From Kluyveromyces lactis (taxonomy: Eukaryota > Ascomycota > Saccharomycetes > Saccharomycetales > Saccharomycetaceae): a stretch of 64,000 bases of DNA. The stretch lies in contig NC_006041.1 of the NCBI RefSeq assembly GCF_000002515.2, forward strand, positions 1,488,001 to 1,552,000, written 5' to 3'. Under the pieces are notes generated by a model, which worked only from the letters and a program-made list of their open reading frames with translations, had not been told where the DNA came from and did not search any database. A program made the position numbers and the translations under genes. Below are positions 1 through 9,051 of the stretch, piece by piece. Each line of letters begins with the position of its first letter. Within the stretch, counting starts at the first letter, position 1.

Positions 1-1316
1 CAAAAGTAGGTCTTGTCACAGCAATGAAATATGTGGTGAAGAACCGAACCATGGAGCAAATGATCATGGCAATTAAGAGGGAGGGGAAGCTTAGTGTACC
101 ACACACCTTTTGGGAAGAGTATCAATATGCGAATTTTGCATTTCAATTCCAACGGGTTTGGTGTCCACTGAACGAAAGACTAGTGACATTGAATGCTATA
201 CCAAACGAACTACTGAATAACGAAAAGTTATTCAATTGCATAGGCCATGCGATCCATAAGGAATGGAAGATCAAAGATGTGATTTTTGATTTTGAAGACG
301 TAGACCACCATTTGCATAAACGGATCAGTCTTGGAGAACTGAATCCGTACGATTTCAATAAACCTTTAGTTAACAGAGAGCATAAATTACGTTTGAAGTC
401 ACAATCTGTCGTAATGACAATTGATAAGTTTTGTACCGCAAAGACCACAGCAGGTAGTAGTGCGAACAGCAAATCTATGAATGCGTTCATAGCACGTAAG
501 AGCCAATCACTAAACAACGGATCAGGCATCATGAGTAAATTGGAGACAGCACTAAAGAGGAGAAAACTTAGCGGTCCTGCCAACGAACACTCGACGAAGA
601 AAGTTGTAAATAGTCAATTCTTCGCTGCTAAGCGGGAACCAAAAGCGGTGCCTAAAGTGGAGCCAAAGCCTGAACCAGGCCTTGCATATTCTGCAGCTTT
701 CCACTCTGACACATTTTCTGATGTGATGTTGTTAGACTCGGATGAAGAGTCGGAGACTCAGACTGGAGAGCAGCAGAAAAAAGAGCCGTCTCAGAAACTG
801 AGTCAGGAAGACGTCGAGACAGAAGTACCCAGCAGTCTGGTACCCAGCTCTGAACCAGACTCATCGTTCAATGAAAAGGAGAAGAAGGACGCTCTGTCAA
901 TGGCAGAAGAAGAATCTGAAGTCTTGAGCGAAGTTGAAGAAAAGGAGAAAACAGAGGAAGAAGACTTACAAAAGAAACAGGACAATCAAATACTAGCAGC
1001 ATTGAGAAACAAATTCTTGCATACCGGAGGGTTAACAGAGAATATCGAGACCTCGAAGAACAGACCAAAGGAAAGAGTTCCATTGAAAAACGTAACTAAC
1101 ATTATGAGAGTTACTTCTACCAAGACAAAAATACCCGAAATATCTTCCCAACCAATACCCAAGCCAATACCCACACCAAGACCTGCACGTAGAACCATGT
1201 CTGGAGCCATGACTGCGATGCAATCATCAGTAGCTAGGAGTGAATCCAGTGGATTCAGTTCCGGATCCACTTCTAGCACAATATCGTTATCCCAATTTGC
1301 ATACTCGAGGAAATAG
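1..1316 (+). CDS. EXO1: Exo1 5'-3' exonuclease, C-terminal part (5' end outside window)
   Basis: The frame is open from base 3 to the stop, giving about 437 C-terminal codons of a protein that is about 702 residues in S. cerevisiae; the catalytic N-terminus lies upstream of the window. Exo1 is a Rad2/FEN1-family 5'-3' exonuclease acting in mismatch repair and DNA-end resection. The end of the conserved nuclease core is recognisable (YANFAFQFQRVWCPLN, DVDHHLH, LNPYDFNKPLVNREHKL), followed by a long acidic, Ser/Glu-rich tail. The segment NSQFF at 609-623 sits where S. cerevisiae has its Mlh1-interacting RSKFF motif, with the basic positions not conserved. The Met codon at 24 is internal, not the start. 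The neighbour HMS1 matches the YOR033C-YOR032C order. Identity is very likely. Confidence 0.93.
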   Translation, partial: KVGLVTAMKYVVKNRTMEQMIMAIKREGKLSVPHTFWEEYQYANFAFQFQRVWCPLNERLVTLNAIPNELLNNEKLFNCIGHAIHKEWKIKDVIFDFEDVDHHLHKRISLGELNPYDFNKPLVNREHKLRLKSQSVVMTIDKFCTAKTTAGSSANSKSMNAFIARKSQSLNNGSGIMSKLETALKRRKLSGPANEHSTKKVVNSQFFAAKREPKAVPKVEPKPEPGLAYSAAFHSDTFSDVMLLDSDEESETQTGEQQKKEPSQKLSQEDVETEVPSSLVPSSEPDSSFNEKEKKDALSMAEEESEVLSEVEEKEKTEEEDLQKKQDNQILAALRNKFLHTGGLTENIETSKNRPKERVPLKNVTNIMRVTSTKTKIPEISSQPIPKPIPTPRPARRTMSGAMTAMQSSVARSESSGFSSGSTSSTISLSQFAYSRK

Positions 1317-1863
1317 AAAATGGGAAATAAGAAAATAGGAAATAGTAACGCTCCACCGGTTTCCCTAACGCCTACATACTGTTGATACGGTTAATACTGT
1401 AAGTAGCTCTATGTTACAACGGCTTCCATTTAATGAAAGAGAACTTCCGATACATGGAGGAAGCCACTATCTAGTAGCCTGCTTATGTCATCCGGAAACT
1501 TCCCCCCAAATAGTTTTTCCGGATACCTCCAGAAAAATTTGGGCGCCCAAAATCCTCTGGAATCACACCATTTTTATAAAATAGAAATTTACCCAGAAAA
1601 CACCGCACAATCACCGTGACATGTCGTCCCAGGCACTAACGATACAACAAAAAACGATCAAGATACCAAGAATAAAGAAAGGATCTTTCCATAAACAAGG
1701 ATTACTTGTGAACTTTTATCATCCTTTCCATCTATATATATGTATCTGAGAGTGTATTTCTTTCGGATAATTGTTTAAACATTCGCAGTTAGTCACTTTT
1801 TGGTTGTTGCTTCGACAGCTATAACGATTTCGGTGCAGAATAAACGAATATAACAAACGCAAT
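1317..1863. promoter_or_regulatory. EXO1-HMS1 intergenic region, HMS1 upstream sequence
   Basis: The spacer holds the EXO1 3' end and the HMS1 promoter. A perfect 14-bp palindrome, TTTGGGCGCCCAAA, lies at 1538-1551, and two TCCGG/CCGGA motifs lie just before it. A TATATATA-type element near 1732-1740 is a plausible core promoter about 125 bp before the HMS1 start. No gene is seen. Confidence 0.5.
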
Positions 1864-4689
1864 ATGCCGTTCACTCATAGTGTTAATTTAGGAGCTCCCA
1901 GCTCATTTTCCGAGGTAGATATGTTTTTGCAGTCGTTGACTAGCGAGGAAAGTAGTGATGCTGACAGTTATGACTTCTTTTCTCCTGAATCGCAACAGAT
2001 GCGTCAGAGTTTCCAAAGTACAGGTACAAATGGCAATGGTAATATAAATATAAATGGAAATGGCTACGTGAACGGTCGTTCGCAGATGGATTCAGTTCCT
2101 CAAGGTGCGTTTAATCCGCAGTATTTGAATGCTGGTATGAAAGCTAGAGATTCAGATGATGTTTCTCCTTCTTCCGTTGGTGTGTCGGGTATGGCTTCCG
2201 TTTCCATTGGACAAGTACCCCAGGATGTCAGATCTATGAGAAGTTCAAATGGGATTTCCAGTCTTGGGACTTCTCCCCATGGTTACAATGAACAGACTTT
2301 CATTCCTCAGTCGCTGCCACTGGACCAGGTGAATTCTGCGTCCTTTGGATCTACTTCTTCTTCAGACCACTATAATAACAACAGTCCGTTCGATTTGAGT
2401 GACACAGAACTAAAACCTTCCATTACAAATGATACAGACCTGGTGCCCCATGTGATGATTAAATCCGAGAGCGATAGTTGGGGCGAATACAATGGCCGTA
2501 ACGGTGGTGTTAATGCTCCGAATAGAAATGAGGCTAAATCTGGTTACTTGGTCGTTGATAATAAGCTCGGTCCAATTAATTTGACCAGTGCCGCTATATC
2601 CGGTGCAGCAGCGGCAGCAGCCGCCGCTGCTGCCACTACTACCAACCGTCCTGGTTCTACTTTCACTGGTAATGTTGGTAGTTCAAGTTCGTCTTCCGAT
2701 ATAATGATGAGAGGAGATATGGGATTACAACCATCGTCTTCGCCAGCAGAATCAAACGACTCCAGATCCAGCCACGGCACCATTGGTGTTGGTTCATATG
2801 GTAATGGTACTAGTGCCAATGGGAAAGTAGGTAAACCAAAGAAGGAAAGGACTTCTCACAACGTTATTGAGAAGAAGTACCGTACCAATATCAACAACAA
2901 GATTGTTCAGTTGAAGGAAATCATTCCCTCGCTTTGTGTTACCATGAAGAGAGAAGAGGGTATCCCAGTGACTGAACTCGACCATCTAAGATTGGACGGT
3001 TTACAACCTGCAAAGAAATTGAACAAGGCTTCTATCTTAGTGAAGACTATCGAATATATCCAACATTTGGAAAATCACGTCGAAAGGTTGAAACTAGAAA
3101 ATGAACAGTTGAAACAAGGTCAAACTTTCTCTACACCTTTGTCCGTACGCAACAATTCCACTTCAGAATCCTCAAACGGTCACCAATCCTCTTCCGATAC
3201 CACACCTCATTATCATTCTGGAGCCAACGTTTCCAACGCTTATCCAACAGATGTCAACGCATCCAGTTCTTTCAGGAACAAGATGTTATTAGATGGATTG
3301 GCTATGACTATGGGTGCTAACTGTTTCAATGGTGATTCAAGCGATTTCCAAACTGTAAGAGGTCTAATGGCTATGCCAGTGTTCCACTATTCCCCAATGA
3401 ATGGCTTCACTGTCAGTAACAGTAACGGTAATATCAACGTCTTCTCTTCATTCCTATCGCTCTTCAGATTAGGTGCCTTCTTTTTCATCATCTTTTATTT
3501 GGTCACTCAATTGATCAGCGAAAAGCAATCAAGCAAGCCACAAGCTAATGTTGCTGACTTTGTTGTTGACTACGCGGATTCTTTGAAATTCAATTCTAAC
3601 TCCAATATCGTCGAAACTTTGAAGAAAACTCTGTTCATCAATAAGTTGAAATACCCAGAAAACTCGATGGAAAGACTTGAAAACGAAATCATGAAATGTT
3701 TCGCTATCAAGCTTTGGAAATCTCCATTTAAGATCCTTGTTTCAAATCAAGTCGAAAAAACATGGAGTTCCTTGACTAAGAAGGTAAACGATATTAACGA
3801 AAAATCAAAAGATGGTATTGATAACCAAGACTGGAAGGCAATCACTAACATTTTGGAGGCCAGCATCGAAGAAACTTTAGGAAATGAAACGTTGTTGTCG
3901 AAGTTGACAGAGAGTAAGGATGGATTCAATCTATCCAGCTTTGTTCAATTTGTAAACAGCTCTATCATTAATCAAAAGGTCGAATCTGTGATCAATGATG
4001 TCTTCCTAGTTTCTTGCGAAGATGATGAATCTGCCGTATCTCAAATTGATGACATTTTTAAGGACTCCGTAAAGGGCAACAAAGAATTTGAATCTTTAGG
4101 ATTGACGCCAATACTCGACTGTATTTTCCATCCATCGAATAATCATATCAAAGAGCTCACTGACAAACTAAAAGTAGAAAAATCATCTCTAGATGCTGAT
4201 TCTAAAAATGATATCGTCAGAATTCTACATTCCTGCATAATTTCCTCATTAATCTCAGAGAAAAAATTCTACGAAGTGTCATATTGGGTTAACAGAATCC
4301 CTCTATCATTGCTTGATGAGAATCTATCGATATTATCTGTGTTCTCCCTGTACATCGCTATCAAGAAAGTACTGGATAATCATGAAAACATCGAGGACAT
4401 CAGTAAGATCAGTGCCAAACTCGAATACATCAGTGGTAAGCTAAGGATCTGGATTGGTTCCAACTCCGGAAATACCCTACAGCTTGACACTAGAGGAAAA
4501 TTGGTCGACTTCTTTGTAGATAGTGCATTGAAGTTCAACTCACTTGTCGGTAGTGACGATGAAGAAGACGAGGACCATGATGATGACGAATATGACTTAG
4601 ATGATGAGGAAGATGGCGACTTGTTTGACGATGACGATAACGAAGACCTTGAAACTGATCAAACAGAATTAGGTGGTAAACTGAATTGA
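1864..4689 (+). CDS. HMS1: SREBP-like bHLH transcription factor with membrane segment (Hms1 homologue)
   Basis: This 941-residue bHLH protein has a basic region/helix-loop-helix at about residues 326-410. It carries the HNVIEKKYRTNINNKI signature, whose tyrosine in the basic region is diagnostic of the SREBP class. The N-terminus is Ser/Asn-rich with a short poly-Ala run at about 247-258. A strongly hydrophobic stretch (SLFRLGAFFFIIFYLVTQL) at about 531-552 looks like a transmembrane segment. It is followed by about 390 residues resembling the C-terminal region of fungal Sre1-type proteins and ending in an Asp/Glu-rich tail (about 898-937). S. cerevisiae Hms1 is only 434 residues, so this is a much longer form. 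Position next to EXO1 supports the HMS1 assignment (YOR032C). The DNA target and any membrane-release mechanism are inference. Confidence 0.88.
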   Translation: MPFTHSVNLGAPSSFSEVDMFLQSLTSEESSDADSYDFFSPESQQMRQSFQSTGTNGNGNININGNGYVNGRSQMDSVPQGAFNPQYLNAGMKARDSDDVSPSSVGVSGMASVSIGQVPQDVRSMRSSNGISSLGTSPHGYNEQTFIPQSLPLDQVNSASFGSTSSSDHYNNNSPFDLSDTELKPSITNDTDLVPHVMIKSESDSWGEYNGRNGGVNAPNRNEAKSGYLVVDNKLGPINLTSAAISGAAAAAAAAAATTTNRPGSTFTGNVGSSSSSSDIMMRGDMGLQPSSSPAESNDSRSSHGTIGVGSYGNGTSANGKVGKPKKERTSHNVIEKKYRTNINNKIVQLKEIIPSLCVTMKREEGIPVTELDHLRLDGLQPAKKLNKASILVKTIEYIQHLENHVERLKLENEQLKQGQTFSTPLSVRNNSTSESSNGHQSSSDTTPHYHSGANVSNAYPTDVNASSSFRNKMLLDGLAMTMGANCFNGDSSDFQTVRGLMAMPVFHYSPMNGFTVSNSNGNINVFSSFLSLFRLGAFFFIIFYLVTQLISEKQSSKPQANVADFVVDYADSLKFNSNSNIVETLKKTLFINKLKYPENSMERLENEIMKCFAIKLWKSPFKILVSNQVEKTWSSLTKKVNDINEKSKDGIDNQDWKAITNILEASIEETLGNETLLSKLTESKDGFNLSSFVQFVNSSIINQKVESVINDVFLVSCEDDESAVSQIDDIFKDSVKGNKEFESLGLTPILDCIFHPSNNHIKELTDKLKVEKSSLDADSKNDIVRILHSCIISSLISEKKFYEVSYWVNRIPLSLLDENLSILSVFSLYIAIKKVLDNHENIEDISKISAKLEYISGKLRIWIGSNSGNTLQLDTRGKLVDFFVDSALKFNSLVGSDDEEDEDHDDDEYDLDDEEDGDLFDDDDNEDLETDQTELGGKLN

Positions 4690-5490
4690 AGGTGTGTTAC
4701 TTTACTTTTCAATCCTTTTTACGACGAATCATAAAGGTTGATGATAACAATAAAACTAATGCAGCTTCTTTTGACGATCATATAAAGCCTCTTCCTACTT
4801 AATCAGGAGATTAATAACTCAGGAAAATCATTGCAACATCAGATACCACACAATCAAAGAATTATGAATTTTGCCATGAAAATCAAAACGTCTGTTAATA
4901 TTACAACGCTGTAGACTTGCGTCTTTTAAAACATTTTATTTCGGAGATCAAGATCAGTTCAAACATCCCTCAGATCTCCATTTTCTCTTCAGCTTCAACA
5001 TTATTTTCTATTTATTTATATTTCGTATGAGGCGCACACTTTCTAGTATTTAATTCGGAGTCGGGCAAGTTACAATTTACTATTATTCATGTATACTATT
5101 TTGTTATAACTATAAAATCACACTTTCCCATTTGTACCACGATTACTATCCATTTATACCATACATATTCAAAGCTTCTACTTAGTCAAAGTTACTATCA
5201 ATCGATTTGTTTCGAAGACAATATTATTATTAGATGGCATCTACTTAAAAGAGTTTTGGATAAATAACAGCAATGATACAAAAGATAATAAAAGGGAAAA
5301 GTAATCTTTAAGTTTAAGGTATTGAATGATAAACAAGCCAGGAAGGAGTAGAAAAGAAGTATTTGAATAGAAAACTTGAGATTAAATCATAATATGGAAG
5401 AAAAGGGAACTCAGAATAGGAAAAGAAAGAAAAAGAAGGAGAAGGCCATGTAATAGGAAATGCGTAAAGAAAGAATGAAAAGAATGCAGT
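4690..5490. other. Convergent 3' spacer HMS1 / fasciclin gene
   Basis: About 800 bp of A/T-rich sequence lies between two convergent genes. It contains a purine-rich tract (about 5344-5445) and several A/T stretches suitable as 3'-end signals. I see no ORF of note, no RNA gene and no repeat. Confidence 0.5.
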
Positions 5491-6291
5491 TTAAGGTGTA
5501 ATTAGACTAGAATCAATTATCAAAATGACACCATTTGCTGCCACGTCCACTGTTTTAACTAGTTTGAAGTCCATGTTTGAAGCTGACGCAACGAAATATT
5601 CGTTATTCTGTCTTTTCAACACAATGTCACCCTTTTCAGAGGTGTCTGCCTCGCTATGTAACCAGATTTCGTCTGATTCCAAATCGAAATCATCAGAATG
5701 TGCCACTATATGAGATTTCACAAAGTGTGCTACATTCTCTTTTATAGCATCGTCGATTTGTTTTGGTTCTGCATTCGATTGTTCCATGGCATCGATATTA
5801 TTTGGGAACTGCCAAGGTTTCATCGAAAGTTTTGAAATGGCATCGTTCGTTGGTGCAATGACGATTAACTCTTGCGATCTGTCCTCCCATTGGGCTACAA
5901 CCTCGGTGACATCACGGCCATACTCGGAGAATAAACTGATATCTTGCAATATAGCAAGCCTAGAATCTAAATTCACTCTTTCTTCCACTTTCCCCTGGGT
6001 AATGTCGAGCACAAACTGTGGTCTTCTCAGGTCTCTTTTCCTAAGCCTAAGCTCAGAATCTGACAGTCCGTCTACGTTCAAGCCGATACGTCTAGCATCC
6101 CTTTTATCCATGGCTTCATCATGTCCAGCCATGATGCCTTCAATATCTAAAGGTAGTCTCTTAGGTTCTCTCTTCTCGTTCTTAGAATCAGAATCAGATA
6201 CATCCAAAGAATCGAGGTTTAGTACCCTTCTGGCAACCACCTTGTCAATAGCACCCAATAATAGTAGAGTAGATAGAATATTTAATCTCAT
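5491..6291 (-). CDS. Secreted/vacuolar fasciclin-domain protein with dibasic tandem repeats (YDR262W-like)
   Basis: I chose the ATG at 6291 (266 residues). The open frame extends upstream only to a GTG, and this Met begins a clear signal peptide ([20 protein letters not shown]). After cleavage comes a tandem array of about 22-23 residues per unit, with basic pairs at residues 21-22, 44-45, 67-68 and 89-90, each followed by an L-(N/D)-hydrophobic-D/E motif. Kex2-type KR sites lie at 40-41, 63-64 and 85-86. Residues about 110-265 resemble a FAS1/fasciclin fold ([35 protein letters not shown]). Synteny with EXO1/DIN7 and the CIN5/YAP6 side matches S. cerevisiae YDR262W, a vacuole-associated protein of unknown function. 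Role unknown. Confidence 0.8.
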
Positions 6292-6574
6292 TGCTTTACT
6301 ATTTAACTTGAAAAATGTTTTGAAGCTCAGCAATCGTAATATTTCCACTTAAAGGATCAAACAGTCACCGTAATCAAAAATAACTAATGTCTATGTTTTT
6401 AACAGTTGAGACTCGTTACAAGAGTCAGTTGCAGTTCCGATTAGTCTTGTGTAATGCTATATTTAATCTGAAACCAGCAAAGTCATTCGATTGTGAGACT
6501 GTTTTCAACTTGTCACAGGGATATGCGGAAAGTGCGGGTAATGACCATGCACTAATTAGAAAAGGAAAAAAGAA
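6292..6574. promoter_or_regulatory. Fasciclin-gene upstream region and tRNA 3' flank
   Basis: This is a short spacer between the minus-strand fasciclin gene and the tRNA. Just downstream of the tRNA (minus strand) runs an A-rich stretch at about 6560-6573, which on the transcribed strand is a T6 run followed by T4, a standard RNA polymerase III terminator. Confidence 0.55.
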
Positions 6575-6645
6575 TGCATCGGCCGGGAATCGAACCCGGG
6601 GCCCAACGATGGCAACGTTGGATTTTACCACTAAACCACCGATGC
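6575..6645 (-). tRNA. tG(GCC): tRNA-Gly (anticodon GCC)
   Basis: The minus strand folds as a 71-nt glycine tRNA. The acceptor arms GCATCGG and CCGATGC pair perfectly, with discriminator A at 6575. The D-arm/A box is TGGTTTAGTGG. The anticodon stem CCAAC/GTTGG encloses a loop carrying GCC, and the T-arm/B box is GGTTCGATTCC. There is no intron. An oligo-T terminator follows. The body from the D-arm to the anticodon loop matches the yeast tRNA-Gly(GCC) family. Confidence 0.97.
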
Positions 6646-6848
6646 TTGTTGGTTGTAAGAGAAGATTCTCTCCGGAATCACATTAACTTCGGTAAGTCAG
6701 GCGGACAAGATTTCATAGTTCTGCTGATTTTGATACCAATGTTGGTGTTACGAGTTGAGATGACATGACATGAGCTGAAGTATTAGGGTATCTAATGTAA
6801 TTGTATGTCCTCTATAAGATACTATAAATGTGAGTAGAGTTTCTACTT

Positions 6849-8297
6849 TCAATTTGCATCGTGATCGTAAATGACGTTTCTCGTTAACATAGTGTCGACA
6901 CTTTCCGTGTCAGAAACAATTCTATCAGTAAACTGGGGTTTGTTTGCGTTTTTGTTCGCCATATCTTGTAAATTGAAAAACTCTGATGATGATTCCGCAT
7001 CGTTATTCCGAAATGACCCATTCGAATGGAATATGTTTCTATACGATTTGGATAGACGAGGCCTTTTCGGGAGTTTTGTTTCATTTGGAGAAGAGAGGTA
7101 CTGCTTAGTTTCGCCATAGTTGATCTTCGGATCCACGAAGAATCTATCGTTGTTGTTGATCTTCCTACCCAACAACGATTTCTTGGAGACTTTCTGTTCT
7201 CTTTCCTCCAATTTTCCAATGAGACCCCAAGCGTTAACGAAGATCAGGATTCTGAGGAAAGCAATCACAAAATGGATCCAATGGCTTGAAGGTTCGCCTT
7301 GCCTTATTTGTAAAATCGCTACCACGTACAGTAACATATACACGGCAACGTTGTATATTAGAAGCGGTATTATTTCCTTGTATTCGTGAACAAACAAAAG
7401 CAGTCTTCTGAATATGGACATACCTTGATGGTCCACTGACGCTGAGGCAGATTTCAAACTGTGATAAGAATACCATATAGTAACCAAAAGGAAAAGTGTG
7501 AAAAGTGAGAGCTGAGATACTCTAAATACTATCGAGATGGAAGTTTGAGCCCTGTTTTCCCCTTGAAATAACTGTATTCCGAAAAATATTACGTGTAACA
7601 AACATAGGATCACGACCAAGGACATTATCCAATGAACTGCATTTAAATCTCTGAGCCACCTGGGCATAGACCGTCTCCAACGCCGGGATATTCCCCTACT
7701 CCGAGAGCAGAGATAATATATGACAATGATCCAATTCACATTACAAAACACCAACGAGAAGAATCGTACCACTTTAGACCATGTAACTTCCAATATCATT
7801 TTGTCAAATGCCAGAGAATCTTGATAGTTACTAATATACTGTATTTCAAAGACCTCATCGTTAGTCTTCTTCCAAATGACCGTTTGGACTATGGAGAAAT
7901 ACAACACGTACAAATGCACCATACGTTTCTGCCTGTTATGGTTTGTAGATGGTAGTAAAAATAAAAGTAAGAATAACATCCAACCTCCGATGCATACTCC
8001 GGATAGAACGAAAGCGATCACAAGGTTCCCACTGATAAACACGTTTTTCTGAGGAACAAAACTGAATTCCTTGGACAAGTCAGCCAACGCATCGATGAAT
8101 ATCGACGTTTCATCGCTATCCGTACAGTTCGCGTACCATGCTGGATAGTTCATGGTCTGGTTCCAGATATCTGTATCATTGATGAGTGAATTCACCGATC
8201 GGAAACTGCCACTGTTCAACAAGTACCCCTCACAGTTGAACTGAGACACCAACGGTTTTAACCAACTAGTATCAGCCATCGCTGTACCACCTAGCAT
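6849..8297 (-). CDS. DFG16: PalH/Dfg16-type 7-TM alkaline pH sensor component
   Basis: This 482-residue multi-pass membrane protein has about seven hydrophobic spans, including NLVIAFVLSGVCIGGWMLFL, FSLVFCNVNWIIVIYYLC, WIMSLVVILCLLHVIFFG and LIYNVAVYMLLYVVAILQI. It has a Cys-containing lumenal/extracellular N-terminus and a hydrophilic cytoplasmic tail. This is the topology of the PalH/Rim21/Dfg16 family, which senses ambient pH or lipid asymmetry at the plasma membrane and triggers Rim101 processing through Rim8 and ESCRT. Position between HMS1 and CIN5 matches YOR030W. It is shorter than S. cerevisiae Dfg16 (619), mainly in the tail. Met1 and Met7 are both possible starts. A GCCAAG Rim101/PacC-type site lies about 90 bp upstream. 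Confidence 0.85.
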   Translation of the reverse strand: MLGGTAMADTSWLKPLVSQFNCEGYLLNSGSFRSVNSLINDTDIWNQTMNYPAWYANCTDSDETSIFIDALADLSKEFSFVPQKNVFISGNLVIAFVLSGVCIGGWMLFLLLFLLPSTNHNRQKRMVHLYVLYFSIVQTVIWKKTNDEVFEIQYISNYQDSLAFDKMILEVTWSKVVRFFSLVFCNVNWIIVIYYLCSRSRGISRRWRRSMPRWLRDLNAVHWIMSLVVILCLLHVIFFGIQLFQGENRAQTSISIVFRVSQLSLFTLFLLVTIWYSYHSLKSASASVDHQGMSIFRRLLLFVHEYKEIIPLLIYNVAVYMLLYVVAILQIRQGEPSSHWIHFVIAFLRILIFVNAWGLIGKLEEREQKVSKKSLLGRKINNNDRFFVDPKINYGETKQYLSSPNETKLPKRPRLSKSYRNIFHSNGSFRNNDAESSSEFFNLQDMANKNANKPQFTDRIVSDTESVDTMLTRNVIYDHDAN

Positions 8298-8718
8298 GAT
8301 GGTAAGATGGGGGGTGTTTTGCTTGAACTTCTTTTCTCCTTTTGTACAATGTCTATGTTCCGGTGTGAATGTTTAAATATACTGTGCCAAGAGTTTTCAT
8401 GGGAAAGTTCACTTTCTAATTAGACTCGAGGAATAGAAGGAATCGGAAAATATTCCGAGTGGCAAGGAGATAAGGCTAATGAAGGATATCCTAGTGATGT
8501 GAATTACGCCCTACATTACTATTATGAAGTACGTCCGTTAGTTAGACGGTGCTTCTTACCTAACCACATGACCAGTCATATCAACCCCATTGAAAAAACT
8601 GGGAATTCCGGCAATAATGGCACACGCATACACAATAACATAACAATATAATGAAACAAATGTACATAACAAATAGAAAAGAAAGCAAGAGTGTATTCAA
8701 CGCTTGACTGAAACATTC
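8298..8718. promoter_or_regulatory. Divergent promoter DFG16 / SWM1-like gene
   Basis: This is a 421-bp divergent spacer. A GCCAAG motif (Rim101/PacC-type core) lies at 8386-8391, and a TGAAACA word occurs near 8652. I see no further gene. Confidence 0.4.
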
Positions 8719-9051
8719 ATGAGCTACCTCGATTCGGGCATTAAGACTTACCATTATGCCAGGGCACAGCATATGACGTGGAACTGGAACGATCCAGCCA
8801 ACGAGGACGGGAGTAGGTTTTCACTTCCAGACCAAGAGAGCGTGCGCCAGGACGCGCACGCCGGATTGCAAGTCAACGTTGGTGAACCAAACTCCTATTG
8901 GGACTGCTATGTGGACGAAGACCAATGGCAAGTGTTTCAAGACTTGCTCATGGATTGCAATGGTAACTTGACTCGAAACGACGAAGCAGAAGGAAATATC
9001 TTCAGGCACGTGATCAAACCACGTGACTTGGAGCTTCCCTTACCAGTGTAA
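8719..9051 (+). CDS. SWM1: Small protein, candidate APC/C subunit Swm1/Apc13
   Basis: The first true ATG is 8719, giving 110 residues; the frame opens slightly upstream only at a TTG. The sequence is rich in Trp and acidic residues (MSYLDSGIKTYHYARAQ; WNWNDPANEDGSRFSLPDQ; YWDCYVDEDQWQVFQDLL) and ends RDLELPLPV. I do not recognise it confidently by sequence. The evidence is position and strand: S. cerevisiae SWM1 (YDR260C) lies between YAP6 (YDR259C) and YDR262W in exactly this orientation, and the DxWxxxxD...I.P..LELP pattern near the C-terminus is reminiscent of Apc13. Apc13/Swm1 stabilises TPR subunits of the anaphase-promoting complex. It is shorter than the 170-residue S. cerevisiae protein. 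A lineage-specific gene is the alternative. Confidence 0.55.
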   Translation: MSYLDSGIKTYHYARAQHMTWNWNDPANEDGSRFSLPDQESVRQDAHAGLQVNVGEPNSYWDCYVDEDQWQVFQDLLMDCNGNLTRNDEAEGNIFRHVIKPRDLELPLPV

